Positions 29,306 to 39,011 of a stretch of 64,000 bases of DNA are shown here, piece after piece. The first letter of the stretch is position 1; the number at the start of each line of letters is the position of its first letter. Source of the stretch: MFD01213-c1 sp963704405 (GTDB lineage Bacteria > Planctomycetota > Phycisphaerae > Tepidisphaerales > Tepidisphaeraceae); NCBI GenBank assembly GCA_963704405.1, contig OY969903.1, forward strand, positions 2,418,001-2,482,000. Direction: 5' to 3'. The notes beneath the pieces were generated by a model. It worked only from the letters and a program-made list of their open reading frames with translations, made no database searches and was not told the DNA's origin. The position numbers and the translations under genes were made by a program.

Positions 29306-30469
29306 CTAAACCGCCTGAAAATGAGGCGCCGGCGCGACGCGTTCGCCGCGTGATAATCGAAGATACGCCTGCGCGATCGCCTGCCCGTGCGCCGCCCATG
29401 AATATCGCGAGGCCCAGGCCAATCGTTCGCTTGCCGGTGGCAGCGCGGCATGCCCATTCAATACTGACCTGACCAAATCCGTCCAGCCGGCTATGTCTTC
29501 TGTCCGGCGATACAGGGCCGCCGAACCGCCGACTTCCCGAAGCACCGGAATATCGCTGGCGATCACCACCGCTCCGCAAGCCAATGCCTCGGCCACGGGC
29601 AATCCGAACCCCTCGGCATCACTTGGCTGAAGCACAATTGCCGCGCGGCGATACATTGATGCCAGATGCGTTCGGCTTAGGCCGCGCTGTTGCACCACCA
29701 CCTCCTCAATGCCCAACCGGCGAATCTGATCCCGCTGCGGCGGCGTCCACTCACCGCCTATCTGAATCAGCTTCAATCTCGGCCAGGCGGTTCGCGAAGC
29801 CGCGAATATTTCGAGTAACACATCAATCCGTTTTCGTAAGATGCAGCTACCTACGTGCAGGATGAAAGGATCATCGCCGTTGATGAGTTTGATTGGTGGT
29901 TCATTCTGCATCGGGGTTGGGGTGAATTCTTCGCATATCCCCAGCGGCGCTTGCACGAGGCGGCCCGGATCGATCAGCCCATGATTCTCAATCTGACGGC
30001 GAACCTGGCTCGTGGAATAAAATACAATTGCGGCCTTCTGCATTCCTTTCAAAATGTGCCGAGCCATCGCTCGAAACCACATCGGCCGGGGCTCTGCCGT
30101 AGGATCAAGCAGGCAACGGAATGTATCCAGGTCATGGCAGAAAACGCCGGATCGATCGGGCGGCAGCCGATGGAGCAACTGCGAATAACTGTGATCCACA
30201 ATGTGAAACAGATCGAACCGCGCGGCGATTTTTTCAGCGTAGCGCGGATAGACCCAAAGGCGATTGAACAGGCGGTATGCATTGCGCTCCGGCGCTCCCC
30301 CTTTTTGCGATCGGAGCGACCCGAACGGGCGATGAAATGAAGGAACTATTTTTTGAGCGGCGAGATTACCGCTGTCGCCGAGATGTCGCGCGATCATCTC
30401 TCCGGCCAGATCCATGCTGGGCCAGTGCTCTTCAGCGAAATCGCAGAGAATAGCGGTTTTGAGCGGCAT
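29306..30469 (-). CDS. Glycosyltransferase family 4 (WbaZ-like)
   Basis: 387 residues. The C-terminal GT4 part is clear: FILHVGSCILRKRIDVLLEIF, then GLSRTHLASMYRRAAIVLQPS and EGFGLPVAEALACGAVVIAS with the E-x7-E motif. The N-terminal half contains FDLFHIVDHSYSQLLHRLP, typical of mannosyltransferase-like members of the family, but the sugar is not certain. Cytoplasmic or membrane-associated, with no membrane helix. The gap to the next gene upstream is 27 bases. Confidence 0.9.
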   Translation of the reverse strand: MPLKTAILCDFAEEHWPSMDLAGEMIARHLGDSGNLAAQKIVPSFHRPFGSLRSQKGGAPERNAYRLFNRLWVYPRYAEKIAARFDLFHIVDHSYSQLLHRLPPDRSGVFCHDLDTFRCLLDPTAEPRPMWFRAMARHILKGMQKAAIVFYSTSQVRRQIENHGLIDPGRLVQAPLGICEEFTPTPMQNEPPIKLINGDDPFILHVGSCILRKRIDVLLEIFAASRTAWPRLKLIQIGGEWTPPQRDQIRRLGIEEVVVQQRGLSRTHLASMYRRAAIVLQPSDAEGFGLPVAEALACGAVVIASDIPVLREVGGSAALYRRTEDIAGWTDLVRSVLNGHAALPPASERLAWASRYSWAAHGQAIAQAYLRLSRGERVAPAPHFQAV

Positions 30470-30496
30470 GGTTATCAGGTTTGCATCAGCGGATAA

Positions 30497-31572
30497 TTAC
30501 GGATGCTTTGTCACCAGGTTGTTCAGGAGATCATTAAGCTTTCGGTACAGCCGCACATAATCAAAATGCGAGGCGGCGATATCACGGCATTCTGTCTCGC
30601 GGCATAGGCGTGCGGGGTTCTGAAGCAGCAACCGAACGCGATCTGCAAGCCGCTCGGGATATCCTTCATCACGAACACCGCGATACTCAACGAGCATTTC
30701 ATCCGGCAAAACGTTCGCCGCTTCGCCCACGCGGCTGGCCAGCACATATCGGCCGGCGGCCAGATAAATCGGCAGCTTTCCGGTCGTCCGCACCTGCCCC
30801 GGCAAATCATTCGTCTGCGTCGATAAGCAGATATCCATCGCGCCCAGCCAGTCCGGCAAATGTTCATAAGCGATGCGGCCAACAAAGTGCATCTTCGATT
30901 CAATCCCATACTCACGGCACTTATGGCGAAGGTGTTCGATGCCCGATCCATCTCCGATGAGGATGCCGCTTACAGGCTCGTCTCTCAGAATCCGGAGCAG
31001 TTCCACGAGGTCCCAGCCGTAGCACATCTGCAGCCGCTCGTTCCAGACGCAGGAGCCGACAACGCCGATGGTGATTTGGCTGCCAATGGCCAATTGCTTG
31101 CGGATTTCATCACCTTTGGCCGCCGAAAATTCCGGCAGATTTACGCCGTCGGGGATGAACGTTGCGCGGATGCCTTTTTTTTCGAGGAGTTTCTGGTGAT
31201 AGCTGCCGCGAACGACGACATGATCTGCGGCTCGCAAGGAAGTTTTTTCAAGCAGCCAGGTCAGCGCGAGACCCAGCCGGCCGCGCCCATCGATTTGGCA
31301 AGTTCGTATATCGCGTCGCCGGTATCAATGACGAGGCGGGTGTGCGAAATCATTCGATAAATGGAACCTGCGACAGCGCCGGAGAATGACAGGTCCATGA
31401 CATACGTAATCGTGGGGCGATCACGGCAGAGTATGCTGAAGAATCGCCCGATAGACCGAAGTTTCTGGCCCGATCGATAGGCGATGCGAACGTTGAAATT
31501 GTCATCGATTCCCGCGGCAAAGGCCCGGGCGCGGTGTCCCATCGCCGACTGTTCATCGCCGTTGACCAGCAT
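30497..31572 (-). CDS. Glycosyltransferase, GT4-like (frameshifted near 31265)
   Basis: About 358 residues. The N-terminal part (MLVNGDEQSAMGHRARAFAAG, then ITYVMDLSFSGAVAGSIYR) and the C-terminal part (ADHVVVRGSYHQKLLEKKG, IGVVGSCVWNERLQMCYGWD, TTGKLPIYLAAGRYVLAS) are in different frames. The switch lies near 31262-31272, in GAAGWV-x-LALTWLLEKTSL, where the second frame continues smoothly. The C-terminal motif is not a classic E-x7-E, so it is a divergent member. The ATG at 31572 overlaps the end of the upstream glycosyltransferase by 20 bases, pointing to coupled translation. Confidence 0.8.
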
Positions 31573-32785
31573 CACGACAGTATCGCGGGCGCGATCGGCC
31601 GGCGTTTCCTTTGCTGCTGCGCAGGGCATCGACCGTGCGCTGCCAATGGAATCGGTCATGATAGAGCTGCTTGCCGCGCGCGATGGTTTTCGCGCGGCGA
31701 TCTTTGTCGCCAAGGGCCCTCTCCGCCTCGGCGATCATCGTCTCGGCAAGCGTGTCGGGAGCAAGGAAAACCGCGCCAGACTTCTGCCATATATCTTCCG
31801 TAAGTTCGCCGCTGGACGTGACGATTGCGGTGCCCAGCGCCAGTCCGGCGATGGCGCTGCTTCGGCGGCAACTGACTCCATCAGGATAGGGTTGCACCAG
31901 CACATCGCATGCGGCAATTTGAATAGCCGCTTCCTCTCCGTCGATTTCGCCGGTCGCGATGATGCGGTCCAAAAGAGTCTGGTGCGCTGCTGAGAAGGCA
32001 GCCGCAAACTCCCGGCTTCCGCGGCCAATCAGGAGTGCCCGCCGATTGGAATTGGCTCCAAGGATTACCGCCAGCGTTTCGCTCAACATCCCGCCAATCC
32101 ATCCGTCACATGATCCAAAATGCCCGATGATCTGGATGGATGGATCGCCTCGGGTCAGACTTTCTCGTGCCTTTTGAGCGAGGTTTGAATGACGCTCATC
32201 CCCCATGTTGCTGGGCACCGGCAACCACGTGATCGGTTTGCCCGGCGCGAGTTCTTCCACGATCTGGCGCCATCTCGGAATAGTCACAAAAATCTGAGAT
32301 GCAGATCGCGCTACAGTTTTCGCCATTATTCGCGTGATCAGCCCAAGGAAGTTATGCCGCACCGACTGGCGGCGATCGATCGGAAACATTACCTCGTGAA
32401 ACATCACCCATATCTGGACGCCGGCCCGGGCCAGATTTCGCAGCATCAGGCAGAACGCGACATTCATCCCCCGATACCCAAACGCCTGCGGCACATATTG
32501 CACCAGCACGCGACACCCGCGCGGCAGCCGACTTAATTCGTGCATCAACTGCTGCCGGCCTTCGCTGCCGAAATGATCGACAAGCCAGTGCATCTGCACA
32601 CCGGCATCATCCGCTGTCACAGTCAGATTGTGCGGCTCATTGCGCGGCGCAAATACATGCACTTCATCCCCGGCTTCCGCCAGGCCGCGGGCAATCAGCC
32701 TCGTATAGTCGCTCACTCCCCCGACGTTCGGTGGATATTCCCCCGTGAGAATTGCCCAGCAGTTATGGGTTGTCAGTTCAACCAA
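31553..32785 (-). CDS. Glycosyltransferase family 4-like
   Basis: 410 residues. The N-terminal domain has GEYPPNVGGVSDYTRLIARGL, the usual GT4 opening with the GGV loop. The central part is IQIIGHFGSCDGWIGGMLSE. In the donor domain the expected E-x7-E is replaced by PYPDGVSCRRSSAIAGLALG, as in some family members whose catalytic glutamate is displaced. The last 15 residues are Arg-rich (KGNAGRSRPRYCRDAGQRR) and overlap the next gene. The start overlaps the end of the preceding gene by 8 bases. Confidence 0.85.
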   Translation of the reverse strand: MVELTTHNCWAILTGEYPPNVGGVSDYTRLIARGLAEAGDEVHVFAPRNEPHNLTVTADDAGVQMHWLVDHFGSEGRQQLMHELSRLPRGCRVLVQYVPQAFGYRGMNVAFCLMLRNLARAGVQIWVMFHEVMFPIDRRQSVRHNFLGLITRIMAKTVARSASQIFVTIPRWRQIVEELAPGKPITWLPVPSNMGDERHSNLAQKARESLTRGDPSIQIIGHFGSCDGWIGGMLSETLAVILGANSNRRALLIGRGSREFAAAFSAAHQTLLDRIIATGEIDGEEAAIQIAACDVLVQPYPDGVSCRRSSAIAGLALGTAIVTSSGELTEDIWQKSGAVFLAPDTLAETMIAEAERALGDKDRRAKTIARGKQLYHDRFHWQRTVDALRSSKGNAGRSRPRYCRDAGQRR

Positions 32786-33944
32786 AACGGGTCACCTCGA
32801 CAGATTGCGCAGGCGCTGAAGTTGCGGCTTCCAATGCCGCAGCTTTCCATTGCAATGGATGGCGGACAAGAAAGTCCAGCCGCTCCAGGATCGGTTCCCA
32901 TTTTCCAGTAGGCACGATGAAACCGTTCACGCCTTCGCGCACGTGCTGTTTCATCCCGGTATCTTCGGTCACGATTACAGGCACGCCGCACGCGAGCGAT
33001 TCCATCGGCGAATACGCCAGCCCGTCTTCATAACTCGGATGCACATATGCGCTCGCTTCCTGAAGAATCGGCAATGGATCAGCCGGCGCCATGCAAATTC
33101 GACGATCTTTTGCAATTGCCGCCGTCATATATTGCCGCATCTGCCGGTTGGATGTTCCGCCGACGATGCAAAGCTCCGCGTCCGGCATCGTCAATCGCCT
33201 GAATGCTTCGATCAGCACGGGAACGCCCTTCATCGGCGTCACGGAGCCACAGTATACGACACGGAATCGGCTCGATGGCGATCGCACAGCGGCAGGTTTG
33301 AAGCGTGGATGAGCGGCGTATCTAAACCGGACCAGCTTTCGCTCATCAACGCCGGCTTCAACCATCGTCTGATGCGTATAGTCGGAGGCGCAGATAATGA
33401 TGTCCGCAGCTTCGTATTCCTTCAGCGTCTTTTCAAACTGCGCATCGTTTAACCAACTTCGATCCAGCGGATGATCGCGGAGTGCGCGTGCGTGTTGGCG
33501 TCGAACGTTGGCTGCGTGACTGTTCGCAGCGACCAGGCCCAACCGCTTAAACTTGAGCTTCTTTGCTGCGCCAAATGTCCGCAACGACTGGTTTCCAAAT
33601 CCGATAAACGTCTCCGCCGCGGCAGACATTTCATTCGCCACCCGGCGGTCATGTCGATCGCCATGCAGATGATTCAGCCATCCGCGGCTGAACCGCAGTG
33701 GCGTCCATCGCGCCATCAAATCAAACATCGGGTCGGGAAGCACGACCCCCTCGCCTGGCTGCCCCTTCGCCGCCGCGCCGGAAAAATACGATTGCAGCAA
33801 TGATCGCCAGCGCAGATCGTCGATGATCTCGGCAAAATGCCGTCCCAGGCCGCCGCTCCCGTAAGGCGCATTGCAACTGACAACCGACCGCCCGAGCTCG
33901 AACGGCAAAGACCACCGCGATGAATCAGACGAACTGTCAATCAT
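32778..33944 (-). CDS. Glycosyltransferase family 4
   Basis: 388 residues from the ATG at 33944. The N-terminal half carries SCNAPYGSGGLGRHFAEIID, FIGFGNQSLRTFGAAKKL and ASDYTHQTMVEAGV. The donor domain has FRVVYCGSVTPMKGVPVLIEA and EDGLAYSPMESLACGVPVIV with the E-x7-E pair. The start is set where homology begins and where the gene overlaps its upstream neighbour's stop by 8 bases; the open frame continues to 34082 without homology. The acceptor sugar is unknown. Confidence 0.88.
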   Translation of the reverse strand: MIDSSSDSSRWSLPFELGRSVVSCNAPYGSGGLGRHFAEIIDDLRWRSLLQSYFSGAAAKGQPGEGVVLPDPMFDLMARWTPLRFSRGWLNHLHGDRHDRRVANEMSAAAETFIGFGNQSLRTFGAAKKLKFKRLGLVAANSHAANVRRQHARALRDHPLDRSWLNDAQFEKTLKEYEAADIIICASDYTHQTMVEAGVDERKLVRFRYAAHPRFKPAAVRSPSSRFRVVYCGSVTPMKGVPVLIEAFRRLTMPDAELCIVGGTSNRQMRQYMTAAIAKDRRICMAPADPLPILQEASAYVHPSYEDGLAYSPMESLACGVPVIVTEDTGMKQHVREGVNGFIVPTGKWEPILERLDFLVRHPLQWKAAALEAATSAPAQSVEVTRFG

Positions 33945-35298
33945 GATTGGCGGGCACCGTGGGGCGCTGTTGAATGTCGTCCGATTCGATTGTTGATACG
34001 GCCCCCGTCCTGTCGCGAACGCGATCGAGCGCGCCTGGTATCCGTGATTGGAGCACATGATCAAACACCCCAAGCAACTCACGCAAATGATCGCCGCGAT
34101 CGAAGCGCAATGACAATTCCAGCGCGCCTCGCTTCAATCGCGCATATGTATCCCGATCCCGCAGGCATTGGCTGATTGCCACTGCCAATCCCGCTGCGGT
34201 GGGGGGGTCTGCAGGAGCGAGATACCCGTTTACATCGTCCACGAGCCATCCCGGCACACCACCCACCGCAAACGCTGCCACCGGAATCCCCAGCCGGCCC
34301 GCCTCTGGTCCCACAAGTCCAAACGGTTCCGGCCATGCGCTGGGGAATACGACAAGGGCTGTCCGCTTTAAGCGATCGGTCACCTCGTCTCGCCGGAGCC
34401 AGCCTGTGAATTCAAACTGAACCTCTGCGCAGCCAGCCTCGACCTGTTTTCCCTGCCGCTCCAGCTTGGCTCGTGCCGGACCGTCGCCGATGACGCATAT
34501 GCGCAGCGCTCTGCCCAACTGCCGGGCCGCAACCGGAGCTGCATCGATCAAGAGTTGCACCCCCTTGTTCATATCTAATCGGCCCGCAAATGTGAGTTGC
34601 AGCGGCGCATGGTCCGAACCAGTTTCGTTCACGGAACTTTCATAAGCGATCGGCAACGGAATGGAATTGCTGTTGGACATTCGCCGCGCGGCCTGTTCCG
34701 CCGAGTAATAAACAAACCGGTGCAGCCGATCCAATTCAACTCCGTGGCGGGCGTATTCGCAGTACATATGAAATGAATGTGTGACCACGGCATCGCAGCG
34801 CCTGACCATCCGAAGTCGCCGCCGTTGATTGGTGAAACTTTGCCACATGGTGAATGGATTCAGGCCGCCGCACCGCCGCGGGTAGTAATAGGCGAGACAC
34901 GCCGGCCCAAAGACGCGAGAACAAGGGCGCATCACCGGGTAAGCAAATCGCTTCGCGCCGGAAATGCACGTGCCGTGATAGTTATGGACAAAGAAAACAG
35001 TCGGCACGATCCCTGAAATGGAATCTTCGACGTGCGGATCATTCATGCCATGGGCATAGATCAAATCGGGACGCCACGCTCGGATCGATTCAAGAAGAGC
35101 CCGATGTCCAATTCGATCGATCGAGAACAGGCTGCCGGATTTTTCAGAGGAAATTCGATCCGCACCCGCCGCTGCATCGTGCTCGCACGCGATTGCGATC
35201 TGGTGCCCTACGCTGCGCAGCGCGGGGATAATGTCGCTCAGGTATGTTTCAACTCCTCCTATGCGCTGCGTGGAATGAGTGGCGATGAGGATTCTCAC
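33937..35298 (-). CDS. Glycosyltransferase family 4
   Basis: 453 residues, starting with GTG (MRILIATHSTQRIGGVETYL). The GGVE loop, FFVHNYHGTCISGAKRF and CYSS-like acceptor region are followed by the donor domain: LTFAGRLDMNKGVQLLIDA and EPFGLVGPEAGRLGIPVAAF. The GTG overlaps the stop of the methyltransferase upstream (GTGA), so the two are translationally coupled. Residues after 425 form a low-complexity tail (VRDRTGAVSTIESDDIQQRP) not seen in most family members. Confidence 0.9.
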   Translation of the reverse strand: MRILIATHSTQRIGGVETYLSDIIPALRSVGHQIAIACEHDAAAGADRISSEKSGSLFSIDRIGHRALLESIRAWRPDLIYAHGMNDPHVEDSISGIVPTVFFVHNYHGTCISGAKRFAYPVMRPCSRVFGPACLAYYYPRRCGGLNPFTMWQSFTNQRRRLRMVRRCDAVVTHSFHMYCEYARHGVELDRLHRFVYYSAEQAARRMSNSNSIPLPIAYESSVNETGSDHAPLQLTFAGRLDMNKGVQLLIDAAPVAARQLGRALRICVIGDGPARAKLERQGKQVEAGCAEVQFEFTGWLRRDEVTDRLKRTALVVFPSAWPEPFGLVGPEAGRLGIPVAAFAVGGVPGWLVDDVNGYLAPADPPTAAGLAVAISQCLRDRDTYARLKRGALELSLRFDRGDHLRELLGVFDHVLQSRIPGALDRVRDRTGAVSTIESDDIQQRPTVPANHD

Positions 35299-36085
35299 GT
35301 CCCACCGTCACTTCCCGACTTGATCCTAACTTCATTTGGCTGAAGAAACAGCCAACTCTGTTGCGCGGGACGACATTCATTCGTGAAGCTGAGATACCAC
35401 CAGGAAAATACCCAGCCTCGGCCATGAAGATCATTGCGGTGTCTGCGGCGCATGCTGATGAGTTCGATCGTGTGCGTCTCCGCAAATCGGTTTCGCAGCA
35501 GCGATTCCACCCCCGGTCGAAGATGCTCGTGAAGTTCGACCAACATTGCCGCCGATTTAAGATCCGGGATTGCCGCCAAATTGAGCAAATCCTCCTCAGC
35601 GCCCTCCGCGTCAATAAAAATCAGTGCGTGCCGAGAAGCGCGAGCGCCTGCGTCAATGCATCTAATGTACAGATGCCTTCAATGTGAATTCGTTTTGAGA
35701 CATTGTTGGATGCCGCCAGTTGAGCAAGAAGATCGCGTCCCGTCGCTTCCATCTCGAACGCCACGACTCTTGAATTGCGACATCGCATCGCAAGGCCTAC
35801 CGCGTAGTAACCCTCGGCGGCGCCCACGTCGATAATCAAGTCATATTCTGACTGACAGATCCGCTCGATAACTGAGTGCAATTCCAGTTCATACGTTCCA
35901 AGGATTTTAGCAAGGAGCACGCTGCCGACGCTTTGGTCGAGATATTTCATTCCCCGGAAAGGGCCACCGAGGATGCGGCCCTGACTCTGCTTTTGCAGCC
36001 GTTTCAGCGCCATGGATCGCGGCCGGATCTCCTCCGGAACCATCCAATGATAAGCGCTGAAAAGGAATTGGCGACAGGCAAACAT
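35295..36085 (-). CDS. FkbM-like SAM methyltransferase (frameshifted near 35630)
   Basis: About 263 residues. The SAM-binding motif I is LIIDVGAAEGYYAVGLAMR, followed by VVAFEMEATGRDLL. After the frame switch near 35628 comes IFIDAEGAEEDLLNLAAIP, the FkbM-type catalytic segment, and LVELHEHLRPGVESLL. FkbM methyltransferases put methyl groups on hydroxyls of sugars. One base in a CGGCACGCAC stretch separates the frames; both halves are conserved. It overlaps the next glycosyltransferase by 4 bases and lies 10 bases after another methyltransferase. Confidence 0.8.
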
Positions 36086-36095
36086 AGCGTCAATC

Positions 36096-36842
36096 TCACC
36101 GCTTATGGAATAAGCGTCCGTACTGGCGAGCCGAACGGCGGACCAACTCGCCCGCTGGCCGTCCGGCCTTAGCTATTGCGAGCCGCAACGCGGAATACGG
36201 TGCGATTTGCTGGACGTATCTCTCCAACTCTGCAGCAATGTTGTCCAGGCCGTGAATGGTACGCTCTTCAAATGTGAACTGATCTTCCCAGAACAAGCAG
36301 CTTACGCAATCCGCATTCGTCAGGCGCTCCCGGAAACTCGCCGGAAACGAGAAACGGAAGTTGCTGTGGATCATGTGGTACTTCATCAGGAATGAGACGT
36401 GATTGTTATTGATATCGATCAACCAGCGATGATGCGACCAGCCAACCATCCCGCATTCCTGCCCTCGGCAGCTTTCGGACAATCGTGACGGAATCTCCAG
36501 ATAGCCGCGCTTGGCGATCCGAACCATCTCGGCGCAAACCCAGAGCGGATCACGAATATCTTCCAAGGTGTGCGAGCAGATGACGAAATCAATTTCCTTG
36601 TCCTTAAAAGGAAAAGGCGTCTTCTCGCAAATGTCCCGGCGAATCCACGTGTCCTGAGTAAAATATTCCCGTTCACCGCCTTGCGCCGGCCGCGACGGCC
36701 CATAGTATCCGCGGGTATCGAATGGCTCAGCGTCGATGACCCAGTTCGCCCGGTTGAACGGCCGTCCCCATCCCCCGATATCCAGCACGATCTCACCAGG
36801 GTGAATCAGGCTGAGAACCTTTTGTTCGTTGGATTCTAACAT
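36096..36842 (-). CDS. Class I SAM-dependent methyltransferase
   Basis: 248 residues. Motif I is IVLDIGGWGRPFNRANWVID. An acidic residue after the second strand and FVICSHTLEDIRDPLWVCAEMVRIA (motif IV and helix) fit class I methyltransferases of polysaccharide loci. Such enzymes methylate sugars or chain ends; chain-terminating methylation often works with an ABC exporter that has a carbohydrate-binding domain. Here the gene lies directly after the Wzt-like ATPase (15 bases), so a role in chain termination is attractive but unproven. Confidence 0.82.
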   Translation of the reverse strand: MLESNEQKVLSLIHPGEIVLDIGGWGRPFNRANWVIDAEPFDTRGYYGPSRPAQGGEREYFTQDTWIRRDICEKTPFPFKDKEIDFVICSHTLEDIRDPLWVCAEMVRIAKRGYLEIPSRLSESCRGQECGMVGWSHHRWLIDINNNHVSFLMKYHMIHSNFRFSFPASFRERLTNADCVSCLFWEDQFTFEERTIHGLDNIAAELERYVQQIAPYSALRLAIAKAGRPAGELVRRSARQYGRLFHKR

Positions 36843-36857
36843 GATGGAGCACCGATT

Positions 36858-38156
36858 TTACATGGCTGCGACATGTGCGGCCGGCGCCTCTTTGGAAGCA
36901 TCGCCAGCCAGGCTGTCTGACCGAGCGATGTCCAAGCTTACATCAAAATCAGCATGTACGACTCCCCGATTCGCCGATTGCTGCATTACCCCTCCCGCAT
37001 ATGGCCCGGCCAGCACTTCAAATCCGCAGGCCCCCGACCATTCATCGATCAGCGCGCCGCTGGCGATCTCCAGCGTCACATTATAACGCCCGGGTTTTAG
37101 CCACGGTGATCGGAATTCAAACATCCCGTCAATCACATCCCCATCGCCGCTCGTCACACCCTGCATGCGGGAATCAGCATGGAAGATCACATTACCCATC
37201 GCATCGCGGAGATCGGCAATCACAAAAAGGCTGACCAGTTCGCCCCGCGATCGGCGCATGCGGAATCTCAATCGCTTGGTTTCATCCGATCGATAGATGG
37301 CCTGATCAAACGCCGCGCTGATGAAGCGATACTGCCCTGTCCCCGGCCGGCGCAGAAGCTCCGCTTCATCTGCGACGGCCGAGTGTCCGGTCATCGATTC
37401 GCTGTACAGCTCCACTGCATCCGGAAGACTGCCGAAGAAAATGCTCTTTCCCGCCTCGAGCAAAAGCCCATGCTGGCAGAGCGACATCATCGACTGCATG
37501 TTGTGGCTGACAAACAGCACCGTCCGTCCGCTCGTTGCCACATCCTTCATCTTCCCCAGGCATTTGCGCTGGAACTCCGTGTCCCCCACCGCCAGCACTT
37601 CATCCACCACCATGATTTCGCTGCGCAGATGCGCCGCTACGGCGAACGCCAGGCGCACATACATGCCGCTGCTGTATCGCTTGACTGGCGTGTCCAGAAA
37701 CTTCTCCACCCCCGCGAAATCGACAATCGCATCAAACTGGCTTTTGATCTCCGCTCGCCCCATGCCCAGGATCGCGCCATTGAGAAATATATTTTCGCGG
37801 CCCGTCAGCTCCTGATGAAAACCCGTCCCCACCTCCAGCAGGCTGCCCACGCGGCCATACAGGTCCACCTCTCCGGTCGTCGGTCGAGTGATGCGGCTGA
37901 GAATCTTCAGCAGCGTGCTTTTCCCCGCGCCGTTTCGCCCCAGAATTCCTACGACTTCACCTCGCGGCACTTCAAATGATACATCTTCAAGGGCCCAGAA
38001 CGTTTCGCGGCCCAGCCGCCGCAACGGATGGCGAACCATGCCCAGCAGCGCATCGCCCAGCGTGGTATGCGAAGGCGCATTGTGCCGGATCGTATACGCC
38101 TTGCTCACGCCGTGCGCCGATATCGCAATGTCGCTCTGGGAAACACTAGATGACAT
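36858..38156 (-). CDS. wzt: ABC polysaccharide exporter, ATP-binding subunit with C-terminal carbohydrate-binding domain (Wzt)
   Basis: 432 residues. The ATPase has Walker A GRNGAGKSTLLKI, the signature YSSGMYVRLAFAVAAH, Walker B IMVVDEVLAVGD and the switch histidine in VLFVSHN. Residues from about 255 on form a beta-sandwich domain (FISAAFDQAIYRSDETKRLR... PWLKPGRYNVTLEIASG) like the Wzt carbohydrate-binding module, which recognises the modified end of an O-antigen chain. With the permease it exports a finished polysaccharide across the inner membrane. The ATG at 38156 overlaps the permease gene by 11 bases. The apparent single 717-residue fusion with the permease is an effect of a frameshift. 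Confidence 0.92.
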   Translation of the reverse strand: MSSSVSQSDIAISAHGVSKAYTIRHNAPSHTTLGDALLGMVRHPLRRLGRETFWALEDVSFEVPRGEVVGILGRNGAGKSTLLKILSRITRPTTGEVDLYGRVGSLLEVGTGFHQELTGRENIFLNGAILGMGRAEIKSQFDAIVDFAGVEKFLDTPVKRYSSGMYVRLAFAVAAHLRSEIMVVDEVLAVGDTEFQRKCLGKMKDVATSGRTVLFVSHNMQSMMSLCQHGLLLEAGKSIFFGSLPDAVELYSESMTGHSAVADEAELLRRPGTGQYRFISAAFDQAIYRSDETKRLRFRMRRSRGELVSLFVIADLRDAMGNVIFHADSRMQGVTSGDGDVIDGMFEFRSPWLKPGRYNVTLEIASGALIDEWSGACGFEVLAGPYAGGVMQQSANRGVVHADFDVSLDIARSDSLAGDASKEAPAAHVAAM

Positions 38157-39011
38157 CGGCGAACCTCCGCTCCATGCGGATGAAAATGCTCGCGCCAACA
38201 AGGAACACCACGATCGTGGCAACGCTGGAATACACGACGGCCAGCCACGACGGCGCGCCTGCGCGGCAAACATGGACCATCGAGATGCCTCAATCAGCGC
38301 GGTCATCGGGTTCAGATGGAACCACAATTTGAGATTCGCCGGCACGACATTGATTGAATACCCCACCGGGCTCGCATACAGCAAAAACGGCAGCAGAACC
38401 GGAATGATGTATTGCACATCGCGATAGGTCACCGTCAGCGCCGCCGCAATAAGGCCGAGCCCTGTCGCGAGCATCATCGCCATCACAAACCAGACCGGCA
38501 GCGTCAACATGGACAGCCCCGGCCTCACTCCGAAGAACGGCATCAAAAACAGCAGCAGCGCCAGTGCCACCATAAAATCGATGAATGTCGAGAAGCATGT
38601 CGACAGCGGCAGGATCATCCGGGGAAAATAAACTTTAGACACCAGTTGCGCATTACCCACCAGTGACATGCTGGCCTTGCTGAGCGTTCCGTTGAAAACG
38701 TTCCAGATCAGCAGACCGGAATAAGTGAAAAGAAAATAGGGCAATCCGCCCGTCGGCAAATGCGTAATGCGGCCAAACACCAGCGCAAAAATCCCCGCCG
38801 CCAGCAAAGGCTGAAACAGCACCCATAATATGCCCAGCGCTGTCTGGCGATATCTCAGCTTCACATCGCGCATCGCCAGTGAAAGCAGCAGATCGCGAAA
38901 CGCCCACACCTCGCGCAGTTCAACGATCGACCATCCGCTATCCGGTCTGATGCGCGTGTGCAGGCGCGGCGGAGGGGCCGGCGGAAGAAGAGGAACTACT
39001 ACCATGCTCAT
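38146..39011 (-). CDS. wzm: ABC polysaccharide exporter permease (Wzm) (frameshifted near 38258)
   Basis: About 288 residues of the ABC2-type family. The first half starts with WSIVELREVWAFRDLLLSLA and DVKLRYRQTALGILWVLFQP, the conserved opening; the later helices are VWFVMAMMLATGLGLIAAAL and the LLPFLLYASPVGYSINVVP motif. After a one-base shift near 38258 the protein continues as GAPSWLAVVYSSVATIVVF and ends MERRFADVI-stop, the expected C-terminus. Adding a G restores the frame (FAAQGAPSW). The start ATG shares bases with the stop of the preceding glycosyltransferase (ATGA). Confidence 0.9.

Noticed and set aside
36858..39011. A 717-codon open frame that looks like a Wzm-Wzt fusion protein
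   Set aside because: The permease ends correctly (MERRFADVI-stop) in a neighbouring frame and the ATPase has its own ATG overlapping it, so the fusion is an effect of a missing base near 38258.
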